A DNA stretch of 64,000 bases from JBECKR01 sp040235415. GTDB taxonomy: Bacteria; Acidobacteriota; Polarisedimenticolia; Polarisedimenticolales; Polarisedimenticolaceae. The notes below the pieces were generated by a model. That model did not search any database and had not been told where the DNA came from. It worked only from the letters and a program-made list of their open reading frames with translations. This document shows, in pieces, positions 17,107 to 25,879 of this stretch. Numbering within the stretch: the first letter of the stretch is position 1; each line of letters begins with the position of its first letter. The DNA lies in NCBI GenBank assembly GCA_040235415.1, contig JBECKR010000123.1:9231-73230 (forward strand), read 5' to 3'. A program made the translations under genes and the position numbers.

Positions 17107-18027
17107 TCAGGTTCTCTCGGGTCGACCCGAGGATCCGACCGGCCGTTTCGAAGCGACTCGAATATCCTCCAAGAGCTGCGGCACGGACCAGTAGGAGACT
17201 TTGACGACGTGGCCGTACAGTCGAGCTTTCTGGCCCGCGGTGAGCCGCGAGCGATTCACGATGGCCCAGTACTCGAATAACGTTCGCCACTCCTGAAACG
17301 CCATGGCGCGACGACGACGCGGATCGTAGTGTGCCAACAGCGAATGTTCGCTTCTGGACGCCGCCATCGAGGCACGATCCACACGTCGATAGAACAAGAA
17401 CTCATCAATCTCCGCGAATTTCCCTGCTAGCGAAAGTTCCGCCATGAACGTCATGTCTGATGCCATGAAGTTCTGTATTAAGCGAGTCTTCGCGAGAGCG
17501 TCGCGGCGGATCACGCCGTTCATCGCGTTGTTCAACCGCAGACGATGGAAACACTCGATGAATCGCCTTACAGGGTCATCAAAGGGAAGATCGAGATTGT
17601 CCTCGAAATCGGTAATGCGTCCGTGGTCGCGATCCCAAAGGCGGGTCCGCGGATAACACAAGACGACGTCGGATCGAGATTCCAGCTCTTGGACACACGC
17701 TTCGAGGAAGCGCGGTTTGCACAGATCGTTGGCGGACGCCCACTTGAAGTAGCGCCCGCGGGCGCGATGGAATACGGCATTGTAGTTGGCGGGCGCGCCG
17801 ACGTTCTCCGGGTTACGAAAGTAGCGGATACGGCCATCTTCCGCGGCGTAACGTCGGACGATCTGCTCGGTATCATCCGTCGAGGCATTGTCCGAGACGA
17901 CCAACTCGAAATTTCGAAACGTCTGTTCGAGGATGGATTCGATACCTTCGTGCAGGTCAGAACCGCCGTTGTAGACCGGCATGCCCACCGTCACCAGGGG
18001 CAGCCGGTTCTTCCGATCGTCGTTCAA
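17107..18027 (-). CDS. glycosyltransferase family 2
   Basis: This 306-residue GT-A enzyme opens LVTVGMPVYNGGSDLHEGI, continues ELVVSDNASTDDTEQIV, and has the metal-binding region around YFKWASANDLCKPRFL, where a D-x-D is replaced by AND. The TTG at 18027 gives a TTGA overlap with the stop of the preceding gene; an ATG at 18066 would instead overlap it by 43 bp. It probably adds one sugar to the lipid-linked repeat unit on the cytoplasmic face. Donor and acceptor are unknown. Confidence 0.82.
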   Translation of the reverse strand: MNDDRKNRLPLVTVGMPVYNGGSDLHEGIESILEQTFRNFELVVSDNASTDDTEQIVRRYAAEDGRIRYFRNPENVGAPANYNAVFHRARGRYFKWASANDLCKPRFLEACVQELESRSDVVLCYPRTRLWDRDHGRITDFEDNLDLPFDDPVRRFIECFHRLRLNNAMNGVIRRDALAKTRLIQNFMASDMTFMAELSLAGKFAEIDEFLFYRRVDRASMAASRSEHSLLAHYDPRRRRAMAFQEWRTLFEYWAIVNRSRLTAGQKARLYGHVVKVSYWSVPQLLEDIRVASKRPVGSSGRPERT

Positions 18028-19100
18028 CGCCCGTCCGCCCCCTCGTCGTCGAGCCGATCGAGCCAAATCTCGCGCCAGTATGAGTAGATGGCGCGCGGGC
18101 AGAACATCCGACCCATGCTGTGCTCAGCGCGGCACACGACGTCGCTCAGAATAATGCAGTCGTTTCCGAAGTGCATCATCCGCCCCGTCTTTTCGTTGAT
18201 GATTCTCTCGACCCGCCCAACGACCGTTCTCGTCGTGCCGCAATAAGGCACCATCTCTATGTCGAAGTACAGTCCACGATTACGGTTCCTCCTGTCGAGC
18301 GTGCGGACGATGTCCTCGTAGTCCTTGACGCGAACGCGCTCTCCGATCTGGAGTCCGAGGCTCGCAGACGGCGTCTTGGTCAACTGGCCAGCGCGGCGTG
18401 GGTAGGGAGAACCACCGATACGCCGCTGCAGTGCGTCGTGCAGCGCGACGAAGAACCGGAAGGCGATTCCGATTCCGATGAGGTTCTCCAGTATTCGCAG
18501 CGTGGAGACTCGGATCATCCTGCCGAGTCCGACGTTGCTCGAGCGCAGGTCTCGAAGATACTGTCCGGGGGACCACCATGGCAACGGCGTCGTGGCACGC
18601 AACAGCTCCGTAGCTTGGCACGCGTAGCGAGGTTCGGCCGCACCGTCGCCCGCTTCCGGCGTAGCGGCACGTGTAATCGCGTCTCGCGTGCAGCAGCCGA
18701 AGTCCCCGGACTGATGCGCTTGTCGGTTCCACGCACCTACCACCGGCTCACGGACTCTCTCCCCCGACCGATCGTCGATTCGGGCCAACCAGGAGTCCTT
18801 CCAGAAGATCATGCAGCGGGCCTGACAGTCTCCGTGGGCGGATCCGTCGCACCTCACACCCTCGAGATGCACGGCGTCGCGCATCCGGCGTCCACCGCTC
18901 TTCTCGATCGTGTCGCACGTCTTGTGTGCCACCTTGGCGACTCGAAACCGGTGTCCACAAAAGCGGAGCATCTCCGGCATGAACGGTAGACCGTCGAGCC
19001 GCCCTTCCGAGTCCAGCGTCGCCAGGATCTCGTCCTCGGAAAGCACTTGCACCCAGTCCCCACTTATCAGTGCTCGTTCGCCACGATGCCTCAAGACCAC
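18024..19100 (-). CDS. conserved protein of two Cys-rich repeats, function unknown
   Basis: This 358-residue soluble protein consists of two related halves. Repeat 1 (about residues 13-108) has FCGHRFRV, Cys62, VRCDGSAHGDCQARCMIFW and a WL-R end. Repeat 2 (about 253-350) has YCGTTRTVVGRVE, Cys315, VVCRAEHSMGRMFCPRAIYS and again WL-R. The shared spacing C, H, C before an aromatic I-x-x-W segment suggests a metal or cofactor site in each half. The middle (about 110-250) has extra cysteines (136, 137, 161) and a hydrophobic helix near 205-218. I recognise it only as a conserved hypothetical of EPS loci. It is coupled to the GT2 gene (TTGA) and sits upstream of the flippase. Confidence 0.7.
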   Translation of the reverse strand: MVLRHRGERALISGDWVQVLSEDEILATLDSEGRLDGLPFMPEMLRFCGHRFRVAKVAHKTCDTIEKSGGRRMRDAVHLEGVRCDGSAHGDCQARCMIFWKDSWLARIDDRSGERVREPVVGAWNRQAHQSGDFGCCTRDAITRAATPEAGDGAAEPRYACQATELLRATTPLPWWSPGQYLRDLRSSNVGLGRMIRVSTLRILENLIGIGIAFRFFVALHDALQRRIGGSPYPRRAGQLTKTPSASLGLQIGERVRVKDYEDIVRTLDRRNRNRGLYFDIEMVPYCGTTRTVVGRVERIINEKTGRMMHFGNDCIILSDVVCRAEHSMGRMFCPRAIYSYWREIWLDRLDDEGADGR

Positions 19101-19320
19101 CTCGATTCCGCCTCAGCTACGCGCAGCCGTGCCGCGTTGACTCTACATCCGGAGATCTGGACCCAGGACGACGCGATTCCGTGGGGAACATAGGCCGGTA
19201 CATCCCTCTCGCCAAGAGGAACATGAGAGCTTGGCAGTTCTCGCCAGTTACGCAACCGTAATCCCTGGTACTCGAGGGGAGGTGATCCGCTGCCCCGCTC
19301 CGACACGGGCTTCACTCCGC
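19101..19320. other. 220-bp intergenic region
   Basis: No gene or RNA is apparent. It lies between the start of the duplicated Cys-rich gene and the stop of the asparagine-synthetase-like gene, both leftward, so it should hold the promoter of the former. I found no convincing -35/-10 or sigma-54 pair. Confidence 0.4.
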
Positions 19321-21180
19321 CTACCCCGCTTCCCACCCGGGCTCGTGGGCGCGCAGCCAGAGCTCGAGCATCATCAACACCCAGATCATGACGCCGTAGT
19401 AGGTCGCGTGTTCGCTGTCGTGGCGCCGGAGCAGATCGTCGACGTATCCGGGCCGCAGCAGCCGCCGCCGCTCGATGCTGTGCAGGCTGTCGCGCGCGAG
19501 CTCCCGTAGCCCGGCGTCGTCCCGCAGCCAGAGCCCGAACGGCAAGCCGAACCCGTGCTTCTTCTTCGTCAGGATCTTCTCGGGAAGGAAGTCTCGCAGC
19601 GCGTGCTTCATGAACCAACGGAGCTTGAATCCCCTCAGCTTGAGGCGCGCGGGCACGCGCAGCGCGAACTCGACCATCTCGTCGTCCAGGAACGGATAGG
19701 CGACGTCGAGCCCCGCGAGCTCGCACATGCGGCTGACCTTCGGCAGGTCGCTGTCCGCAATCGTGAACTTCATGTCGAGTGCCAACATGCGGTTCAGCAG
19801 CGTGACCGCTTGGGCGCCGTGGTAGACCTCCGCGAGCAGACGATGCGGCTCGGTCGGGTCGACCCGATCGAGGAACCCCCGAGCCAGGACGTTCTCGACG
19901 CCGGCCCGCTCGAGGTGATTGTACGTCTCCATCCGGTCCGGCATCGGCGTCTTCGCCTGACGGATGTAGCTTCGTATCTTGCGGAGGGGCGGGAGGCGGT
20001 CCCCTCCAGGCAAGCCCATGACGACCGGCTCGATCAGAACCGCCCTCAAAGGTTCGGGTACCCGCTTGTAGAGCTCGAACACGTGTTGCGTCGCGTAGCG
20101 CTGGTTGCCGGCGAAGATCTCGTCCCCGCCGTCACCCCCGAGCAGGAGGTCCACGCCGTCCCGACGCGCCATCAGCGCGCAGAAGTGTGTGGGAATGGCG
20201 GAGGCGTTCCCGAACGGTTCGTCGTACGCTCCGGCGACCTCCGGGACGATACGGACGACGTCCCGCGGCGTGATGTAGGACTCGTGGTGCTCGGTTCCGA
20301 ACCGCGAGACCGCTTCGCGAGCGTACTCCATCTCGTCGAAGCCTTCGGCTTCGAACCCGATCGAGTACGTCTTGGCCGGGCGACCCGTGATCTCGCCGAG
20401 GATACCGGCCACCGTCGAGCTGTCGGTACCGCCGCTCAGGAAGCAGCCCACGTCGCGGCCCGAAGCGGCCCGCTCGACCGAGCCGCGTAGTATTCCGCGG
20501 AACTCGTCGCAGAGGTCCTGAACCCGGACTCGGTCGTCGTCTCGATACCGAGCGTGCCAGTAGGGTCTTACCGACGATTCGCCCTCGCGGAACCGCACGA
20601 GCTCGGCGGGGCCGAGCTGCCTGACGCCGCGGTGGACCGAACGGGGAGCAGGCGTGACGTGAAAGTACAGGTAGTCGTAGATGGCCTGGGGATCGATCTC
20701 CGCAGCGCCCGCGGGATGGACCAGGAGCGCGGCGGCGTTCGTCGCGAACACGAGGGTCCCGCCCTGCGCTCGGAAGCGGAGCGGACATCGGCCGCCGATC
20801 CGGTCGACCGCCAGCAGGGCCTCGCTGCCGTCCTCCGCCAGAACGGCGAGCGCGAACGCGCCCTCGAGGAAATCCAGCACGCGGTCACCGAATCGCCCGT
20901 ATCCCGACACCAGCGCGGCGGCCGGTCCTCGCGAACGAGCCTCGGTCTCCAGAGTGCGGTCGGCGTACCGGAACCGGCCCCCCAGCACGGCGATCAGCCC
21001 TCGCTCACGATGAACGGACATGGCCCGGCCCGAGGCAGCCACCCCGCACGCCGTCTCCGCCAGAAACGTCGTCTCTTCGCCGGGCGGAACCGGCATCCGC
21101 TCCGCCATGCGCCGCAGGACCGCCCGGCGATCGTCCACACCCTCGGACTCGTTCCCGATCCATCCGCAAAACGAGAACAT
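19321..21180 (-). CDS. asparagine synthetase-like amidotransferase with degenerate glutaminase half
   Basis: This 619-residue protein has AsnB architecture. The C-terminal ATP-pyrophosphatase half is intact (CFLSGGTDSSTVAGIL at about 247-260, LLLGGDGGDEIFAGNQRY, YPFLDDEMVEFALRVP). The N-terminal Ntn half is not: it starts MFSFCGWIG with Cys at position 5 rather than 2, GGRFRYA stands where NGEIYNY is expected, and no RxxLSI-type segment is seen. Similar losses occur in beta-lactam synthetase and lasso-peptide cyclases, which form intramolecular amides without glutamine. The ATG at 21180 overlaps the VanZ stop (ATGA). It could amidate a sugar acid using ammonia or form an amide on a peptide. 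Canonical paralogue at 32084. Confidence 0.75.
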   Translation of the reverse strand: MFSFCGWIGNESEGVDDRRAVLRRMAERMPVPPGEETTFLAETACGVAASGRAMSVHRERGLIAVLGGRFRYADRTLETEARSRGPAAALVSGYGRFGDRVLDFLEGAFALAVLAEDGSEALLAVDRIGGRCPLRFRAQGGTLVFATNAAALLVHPAGAAEIDPQAIYDYLYFHVTPAPRSVHRGVRQLGPAELVRFREGESSVRPYWHARYRDDDRVRVQDLCDEFRGILRGSVERAASGRDVGCFLSGGTDSSTVAGILGEITGRPAKTYSIGFEAEGFDEMEYAREAVSRFGTEHHESYITPRDVVRIVPEVAGAYDEPFGNASAIPTHFCALMARRDGVDLLLGGDGGDEIFAGNQRYATQHVFELYKRVPEPLRAVLIEPVVMGLPGGDRLPPLRKIRSYIRQAKTPMPDRMETYNHLERAGVENVLARGFLDRVDPTEPHRLLAEVYHGAQAVTLLNRMLALDMKFTIADSDLPKVSRMCELAGLDVAYPFLDDEMVEFALRVPARLKLRGFKLRWFMKHALRDFLPEKILTKKKHGFGLPFGLWLRDDAGLRELARDSLHSIERRRLLRPGYVDDLLRRHDSEHATYYGVMIWVLMMLELWLRAHEPGWEAG

Positions 21181-21683
21181 CACGTCCTCTCCGACTGCGA
21201 GCCGGTGCGACTGTCCCGGGCCGCGCGGGCGGCTGCGACGCGACGCGTCCGGAGGATCACGAACGCGATCACCCCCACGATCGCTCCCACGGCGTCCAGC
21301 GAGACGTCCGCGAGCGAGCTGTAGCGGCCGGGAATGAGGCTCTGGTAGGTTTCGTCGAGAAGACCGACCCCGACAGTGAGAACCGTCGACGCTACCAGCC
21401 GAGCGACGGAGAACCGGGTCGCGGAGGGCAACAACGCCGCGCACCACGCCCACGCCAGCATGCCGTAGACCGGGACGTGCAGGGCGTTCTGGATCTCTGG
21501 GGGGACCCAGCCGAACAGACCGTACAGTCCGGGGTCCCGCGGCAAGGGTCGGCCGGGAACGGAGGACGTCACCAGGATCGCGAGCATGACCCCGGCAGGG
21601 AACAGCCAGCGGCGGTGGTCGAGCCGGTCCGGCGTCACTTCCGGCGTCACCATTCCGACGGCCCTTGCCACGTGAACCGCCAT
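21180..21683 (-). CDS. VanZ-family membrane protein
   Basis: This 167-residue membrane protein has about four hydrophobic segments. VanZ-like features are LHVPVYGMLAWAWCAALL, VGLLDETYQSLIPGRYSS and ADVSLDAVGAIVGVI. The ATG at 21683 is preceded by AAGGAG with ideal spacing, which favours it over the upstream in-frame start at 21764. It is translationally coupled (ATGA) to the asparagine-synthetase-like gene and is divergent from the glycosyltransferase at 21767. The biochemical role of VanZ domains in EPS loci is not established. Confidence 0.78.
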   Translation of the reverse strand: MAVHVARAVGMVTPEVTPDRLDHRRWLFPAGVMLAILVTSSVPGRPLPRDPGLYGLFGWVPPEIQNALHVPVYGMLAWAWCAALLPSATRFSVARLVASTVLTVGVGLLDETYQSLIPGRYSSLADVSLDAVGAIVGVIAFVILRTRRVAAARAARDSRTGSQSERT

Positions 21684-21766
21684 GTGGTCTCCTTGGGTTT
21701 TCCGTCGACCCGGCCGGGGCGCCACCCTGGAGCGCGTCGAGGAGCGGAAAAGCGAAGCGGCCAACC

Positions 21767-22969
21767 GTGAGCCCGGTCTCGCCCGAGGTCGTCATCGCAC
21801 GACCCGTGATCGACGTCTTGACCTTCACGACGCTCTTCCCGAACCGGGAGCAGCCGCGGCACGGCCTGTTCGTCGAGCAACGGCTCAGACACCTCACCGA
21901 CACCGGAAGAGTGCGCGCGATCGTCGTCGCTCCGGTTCCCTGGTTCCCGTTCGGAAACCGTCGGTTCGGTCGTTTTTCGGCGTACGCGCGCGTTCCCTAC
22001 CATGAGGACAGGAACGGACTTGAAGTCGTTCATCCCAGGTACCCGGTCCTCCCCAAGGTCGGCATGACGGTCGCCCCGTACCTGCTCTCCCGGGGTGCCG
22101 CGCGGGTGGTTCGCAGGCATCTACCCGCCTCACCGCGCCGCCGCGCCATCGACGCACACTACTTCTATCCCGACGGTGTGGCGGCGGTCATGCTCGGGCG
22201 TCGCATGCGGGTTCCGGTGGTCGTAACGGCGCGCGGCAGCGACGTCAACGTCATCGCCCGACATCGCGTCCCGCGGCGTCGGATCCTGTGGGCGGCGAGA
22301 CACGCCGCCGCCGTCGTGACCGTCTCGAACGCGCTCAGGGACGCCCTCGTCGACCTCGGCGTCGATCCTCGCGGGATCACGGTTCTCAGGAACGGGGTGG
22401 ATTTGGATTTCTTCCGCCCGATGAATCGCGGCGAGACCCGCCGCCGTCTCGGGTTCCAGGGACCGACCCTGCTCTCCGTCGGGAACCTCATCGAGTCGAA
22501 AGGACATCACGTCGCCATCGAGAGTCTGCCGCACCTGCCGGACGTCACGCTCGTCATCGCGGGAGACGGCGAGGATGCCGCGCGCCTCGCCGCGCTGGCC
22601 ACGAGCGCAGGCGTCGCCGATCGCGTCCGGTTCGTGGGCTCGATTCCGCAACTCGAACTCCGCGACTACTACACCGCATCGGACGCGCTCGTTCTGGCCT
22701 CGAGCCGGGAAGGGATGCCGAACGTCGTTCTCGAGTCCCTGGCTTGCGGCACTCCCGTAATCGCCACCGCCGTCGGAGGCATCCCCGAGGTCTTGACGGA
22801 CGACACAGCGGGGGTTCTGATGCAACAACGCCACGCCGACGGCCTCGTCGCGGCCTATCGCGAGCTCGTGGCGCGCCACCAGGACCGCGACGCCACGCGA
22901 TCCTTCGCGCAGTCGTTCGGCTGGGGACCGACCACGGAAGGGCAGCTCCGGATTCTCGAGAACCTCTGA
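21767..22969 (+). CDS. glycosyltransferase family 4
   Basis: This ~400-residue GT-B enzyme has DVLTFTTLFPNREQPRHGLF at the N-terminus, the acceptor-domain motif VVTARGSDVNV, and ITVLRNGVDLDFFRP. Its donor-domain GT4 signature is SSREGMPNVVLESLACGTPV followed by ATAVGGIPEVL. It resembles TuaC-like or exosortase-associated GT4 enzymes. The start is uncertain: GTG at 21767 or GTG at 21806. It stands alone on the plus strand, divergent from the VanZ gene and convergent with the DUF5989 gene. Confidence 0.85.
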   Translation: MSPVSPEVVIARPVIDVLTFTTLFPNREQPRHGLFVEQRLRHLTDTGRVRAIVVAPVPWFPFGNRRFGRFSAYARVPYHEDRNGLEVVHPRYPVLPKVGMTVAPYLLSRGAARVVRRHLPASPRRRAIDAHYFYPDGVAAVMLGRRMRVPVVVTARGSDVNVIARHRVPRRRILWAARHAAAVVTVSNALRDALVDLGVDPRGITVLRNGVDLDFFRPMNRGETRRRLGFQGPTLLSVGNLIESKGHHVAIESLPHLPDVTLVIAGDGEDAARLAALATSAGVADRVRFVGSIPQLELRDYYTASDALVLASSREGMPNVVLESLACGTPVIATAVGGIPEVLTDDTAGVLMQQRHADGLVAAYRELVARHQDRDATRSFAQSFGWGPTTEGQLRILENL

Positions 22970-22991
22970 CCCGACCACGTAGGGCCCGCTC

Positions 22992-23025
22992 CTCCGATCG
23001 CTGCGACCGCGTGCGAGTATCGGAG
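22992..23025. terminator. possible bidirectional terminator
   Basis: CTCCGAT (22992-22998) pairs with ATCGGAG (23019-23025), and CGC/GCG pairs inside extend the stem. It lies in the 101-bp gap between convergent genes. There is no T-tract, so the call is weak. Confidence 0.35.
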
Positions 23026-23070
23026 CCCGCGGGTCCGTGCGCTTGCCGCGAACCCGGGATCGAGCTGCGA

Positions 23071-23280
23071 TCAAAACAGCGTGTAGATGAACGGCGCGAC
23101 GGCGGTGCTTCCCAGGACGATCAGCACGCCGACCAGGATCAGCACCACGACGATCGGCAGCAGCCACCACTTCTTGTTGTGCCGAAGGAAATCCCACAAC
23201 TCGGTGAAGAAGCCCACCGAGGCGCGCTCGGCTTCGCGCTCGAACTCGCTCGCTCCCACGCCGTTGCCTTTGTCGGCCAT
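23071..23280 (-). CDS. DUF5989-family small membrane protein
   Basis: This 69-residue protein ends with the family hallmark KKWWLLPIVVVLILVG and APFIYTLF, forming one transmembrane helix after a soluble ~30-residue N-terminus. DUF5989 proteins regularly follow an SxtJ-like protein and a NodU/CmcH carbamoyltransferase, and this trio is complete here. The spacing to the upstream gene is 17 bp. The function is unknown; it is presumably a small accessory or anchor for the carbamoyltransferase at the inner membrane. Confidence 0.85.
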   Translation of the reverse strand: MADKGNGVGASEFEREAERASVGFFTELWDFLRHNKKWWLLPIVVVLILVGVLIVLGSTAVAPFIYTLF

Positions 23281-23297
23281 CGCACCGCTCTCCGTGT

Positions 23298-23714
23298 TCA
23301 GAACTGCCTGAAGTAACGCGCCGGGTCCTTGTGCGGGTCGTGCTCCGTCCAGTACGACGTTGCCCCACGATCGAACCGGCGATGCATCGGATCGTACCCG
23401 ACGAGCCGCATGAGGAGACCGATCGGGGTGAAGACGAGGTAGAAGATCGCGGCCAGGATGACGTGCGAGACGACGAACCCGATCGGGAACGCCGCGTACA
23501 TCCAGCCGAGGTAGAGCAGTCGTCGAACCGGCGGGATCGCGAAGTAGACCGCCACGACTGCGGCTCCCGCGATCCACACGATTCGGCCCGCGCGAGGTTG
23601 GCCCCACTTCCAGAACAGGAGAGCGCCGATCAATCCCGCGAAGACCGCGAGCAGCAGGCCGAACACCCGCAGCTCGCGAGCGCTCGGGTTCTTGTTGATC
23701 TCGATGACCGCCAT
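23298..23714 (-). CDS. SxtJ-like membrane protein
   Basis: This 138-residue protein has a short N-terminus (IEINKNPSARELRVFG), about three hydrophobic segments, and the SxtJ-type end DRGATSYWTEHDPHKDP. SxtJ was named from the saxitoxin cluster, where it neighbours a carbamoyltransferase. It lies between the carbamoyltransferase (11 bp upstream) and the DUF5989 gene, as in other genomes. It may tether carbamoylation to the membrane, but no activity is established. Confidence 0.85.
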   Translation of the reverse strand: MAVIEINKNPSARELRVFGLLLAVFAGLIGALLFWKWGQPRAGRIVWIAGAAVVAVYFAIPPVRRLLYLGWMYAAFPIGFVVSHVILAAIFYLVFTPIGLLMRLVGYDPMHRRFDRGATSYWTEHDPHKDPARYFRQF

Positions 23715-23725
23715 GCCGTCGTCCC

Positions 23726-25564
23726 TCAATCCAGCTGGAACTGCGAGAGGTACCGATCCACGTCGTGCTGCTTCGCGTTCGGCTGCTCTTCCTTGAACAA
23801 TACGTGGTTCTCGAGCACGAGAACGTCCATGTTCGTGGCCAGGAAGCAGCGGTAGGCGTGTTCCGGCGAGCACACGATCGGCTCGCCCCGGACGTTGAAG
23901 CTCGTGTTGATGATGACCGGACAGCCGGTCTTCTCCTCGAAGCGCTTGATCAGACGGTAGTACCGGCCGTGACGGTCCCGATCGACGGTCTGGACGCGCG
24001 CGGAGTGATCCACGTGGGTGATGGCGGGCACGACCGAGCGCTTGAGCTTGAGCTTTTCGAGTCCCCGGGCGGTGGCGGCCGCACCGTCGAGGTGGGTCCG
24101 CTTGTCCCCCCGAACCGGCGCGACGAGCAGCATGTAGGGGCTCGGCTCGCTCGGGCGCATCTCGAAATAGTCGGCGACGCGTTCCTGCAGGACCGAGGGC
24201 GCGAACGGCCGGAACGACTCGCGGAACTTGATCTTGACGTTCATGACGCTCTGCATCTTCTCGCTGCGAGCGTCCCCGATGATGCTGCGGCTGCCGAGCG
24301 CGCGGGGCCCGAACTCCATCCGGCCCTGGAGCCATCCGACGACCTTCTCGGAGGCCATCTGGTCCGCGACGAAATCGACGAGCGCCGTGTCGTCGGGGAA
24401 GTGGTGGTACCGCGCGCCGATGCCGTCGAGGTAGCGACGGATCTCGGCGTCCTCGAACCTCGGCCCGAGGAGCGAGCCGTGCTGCAGGTCGAGCTCGTCG
24501 GTCCGCCTCGGCTTGTCGAGGAGCTGGTACCACATGAACAACGCGACCCCGAGCGCCCCTCCGGCGTCGCCGGCCGCGGGTTGGATCCAGATGTTCTCGA
24601 ACGGTCCCTCGCGAAGGATGCGGCCGTTGCCGACGCAGTTCAGGGCGACGCCCCCCGCGAGACAGAGGTTCTTCATCCCGGTCTCGCGATGCAGGTGCAC
24701 GGCGCAGCGCATCATGATCTCTTCGGTGACCTTCTGAATCGACGCCGCGATGTCCATCTCGCGCTCGGTCAGGGGGCTTTCGGGCCTGCGCGGAGGCCCT
24801 CCGAACAGCGCGTCGAACCTCCTCGAGGTCATCGTGAGGCCCTGGCAGTAGTTGAAGTACGCCATGTCCATGCGGAACGAGCCGTCCTCCTTGAGGTCCA
24901 GGATCTTCTCGAGGATGAGATCGGCGTACTTCGGCTCGCCGTACGGCGCGAGCCCCATGAGCTTGTACTCCCCGGAGTTCACGCGGAATCCGCAATAGTA
25001 GGTGAACGCCGAGTACAGCAGGCCGAGCGAGTGCGGGAAGCGGAGCTCGTGGCTCAAGCGGATGCGGTTGCCCCGCCCGACGCCCCAGCTCGCCGTCGCC
25101 CACTCGCCGACGCCGTCGAGCGTCAGGATCGCGGCGTCCTCGAACGGCGAGGGGAAGAACGCGCTCGCGGCGTGCGACTCGTGGTGCTCGGTGAACACGA
25201 AACGCTTGCCGAACTTGGCGTGCAGCCCGCGATTGATCTCGCGCGGGAGGTACAGCTTCTGCTTGAGCCACACCGGCATCGCCTGCAGGAACGACTTGAA
25301 GCCGACGGGCGCGAAGGCGAGGTAGGTCTCCAGGAGCCGCTCGAATTTCAGAAACGGCTTGTCGTAGAACCCGACGTAGTCGAGCTGCCCGGGGCGCAAA
25401 CCCGCCTGCTCGAGGCAGTACTCGATCGCACGGGTCGGGAAACCCGGATCGTGCTTTTTCCTCGTGAAGCGCTCTTCCTGCGCCGCCGCCACGATCTCGC
25501 CGTCGACCACGAGGGCGGCGGCGGAGTCGTGATAGAACGCGGAGATTCCCAGAATTGTCGTCAT
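23726..25564 (-). CDS. NodU/CmcH-family O-carbamoyltransferase
   Basis: This 612-residue protein is full length for the family. The N-terminal Kae1-like domain starts ILGISAFYHDSAAALVVDGE and has the metal-binding HHESHAASAFFPSP and LTLDGVGEW. Later segments LCLAGGVALNCVGNGRIL and GRMEFGPRALGSRSIIGDAR are characteristic, and the C-terminal YrdC-like domain includes CPVIINTSFNVRGEPIV. The reaction uses carbamoyl phosphate and ATP to carbamoylate a hydroxyl, here most likely of an EPS sugar. It heads the SxtJ-DUF5989 operon and faces the divergent O-ligase operon. Confidence 0.92.
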   Translation of the reverse strand: MTTILGISAFYHDSAAALVVDGEIVAAAQEERFTRKKHDPGFPTRAIEYCLEQAGLRPGQLDYVGFYDKPFLKFERLLETYLAFAPVGFKSFLQAMPVWLKQKLYLPREINRGLHAKFGKRFVFTEHHESHAASAFFPSPFEDAAILTLDGVGEWATASWGVGRGNRIRLSHELRFPHSLGLLYSAFTYYCGFRVNSGEYKLMGLAPYGEPKYADLILEKILDLKEDGSFRMDMAYFNYCQGLTMTSRRFDALFGGPPRRPESPLTEREMDIAASIQKVTEEIMMRCAVHLHRETGMKNLCLAGGVALNCVGNGRILREGPFENIWIQPAAGDAGGALGVALFMWYQLLDKPRRTDELDLQHGSLLGPRFEDAEIRRYLDGIGARYHHFPDDTALVDFVADQMASEKVVGWLQGRMEFGPRALGSRSIIGDARSEKMQSVMNVKIKFRESFRPFAPSVLQERVADYFEMRPSEPSPYMLLVAPVRGDKRTHLDGAAATARGLEKLKLKRSVVPAITHVDHSARVQTVDRDRHGRYYRLIKRFEEKTGCPVIINTSFNVRGEPIVCSPEHAYRCFLATNMDVLVLENHVLFKEEQPNAKQHDVDRYLSQFQLD

Positions 25565-25879
25565 GTCACTCTTTTTCTCGGGAAAGGGGGCCAGAGTTTG
25601 CCGTCACAGGGCGCCTGGAATCCATAGGAGCGCGCATGGAAACAACTACGGCTCGGTCAGGAACAGATCAAGGCGAATATACAACGAAACGCTTGCTTCC
25701 AAGCCGATCGCCAAACTCGGGACACCCCGCACCCTGCGTCGTGCGCCGACGTACCGTCGTGCCGGAAAGATACACTCCGGACGCTACCGAAGCCACGGGC
25801 CGTTCGGGGCACACGTTGGCGATCCCCGCCCGGAAGCGTAACTTAGACCGGCGAGCGGGGGTCGTTCCCCGCCGCCGGA
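25565..25879. other. 315-bp divergent promoter region
   Basis: There is no gene of its own. It separates the carbamoyltransferase operon (leftward) from the ligase operon (rightward). Part of it (about 25655-25690) is AT-richer than the surroundings. It contains a sigma-70-type candidate for the rightward operon at 25816-25844. Confidence 0.5.
25816..25844 (+). promoter_or_regulatory. candidate sigma-70 promoter for ligase operon
   Basis: TTGGCG (25816-25821) and TAACTT (25839-25844) are separated by 17 bp and end 35 bp before the ligase start codon. The match is moderate. Confidence 0.4.

Noticed and set aside
6155..21180. A standard lasso-peptide cluster (PqqD, kinase and AsnB-like genes together)
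   Set aside because: No transglutaminase-like leader peptidase is found, the peptide has a twin-arginine signal rather than a lasso leader/core, and the AsnB-like gene is over 10 kb away. I kept it only as a related idea.
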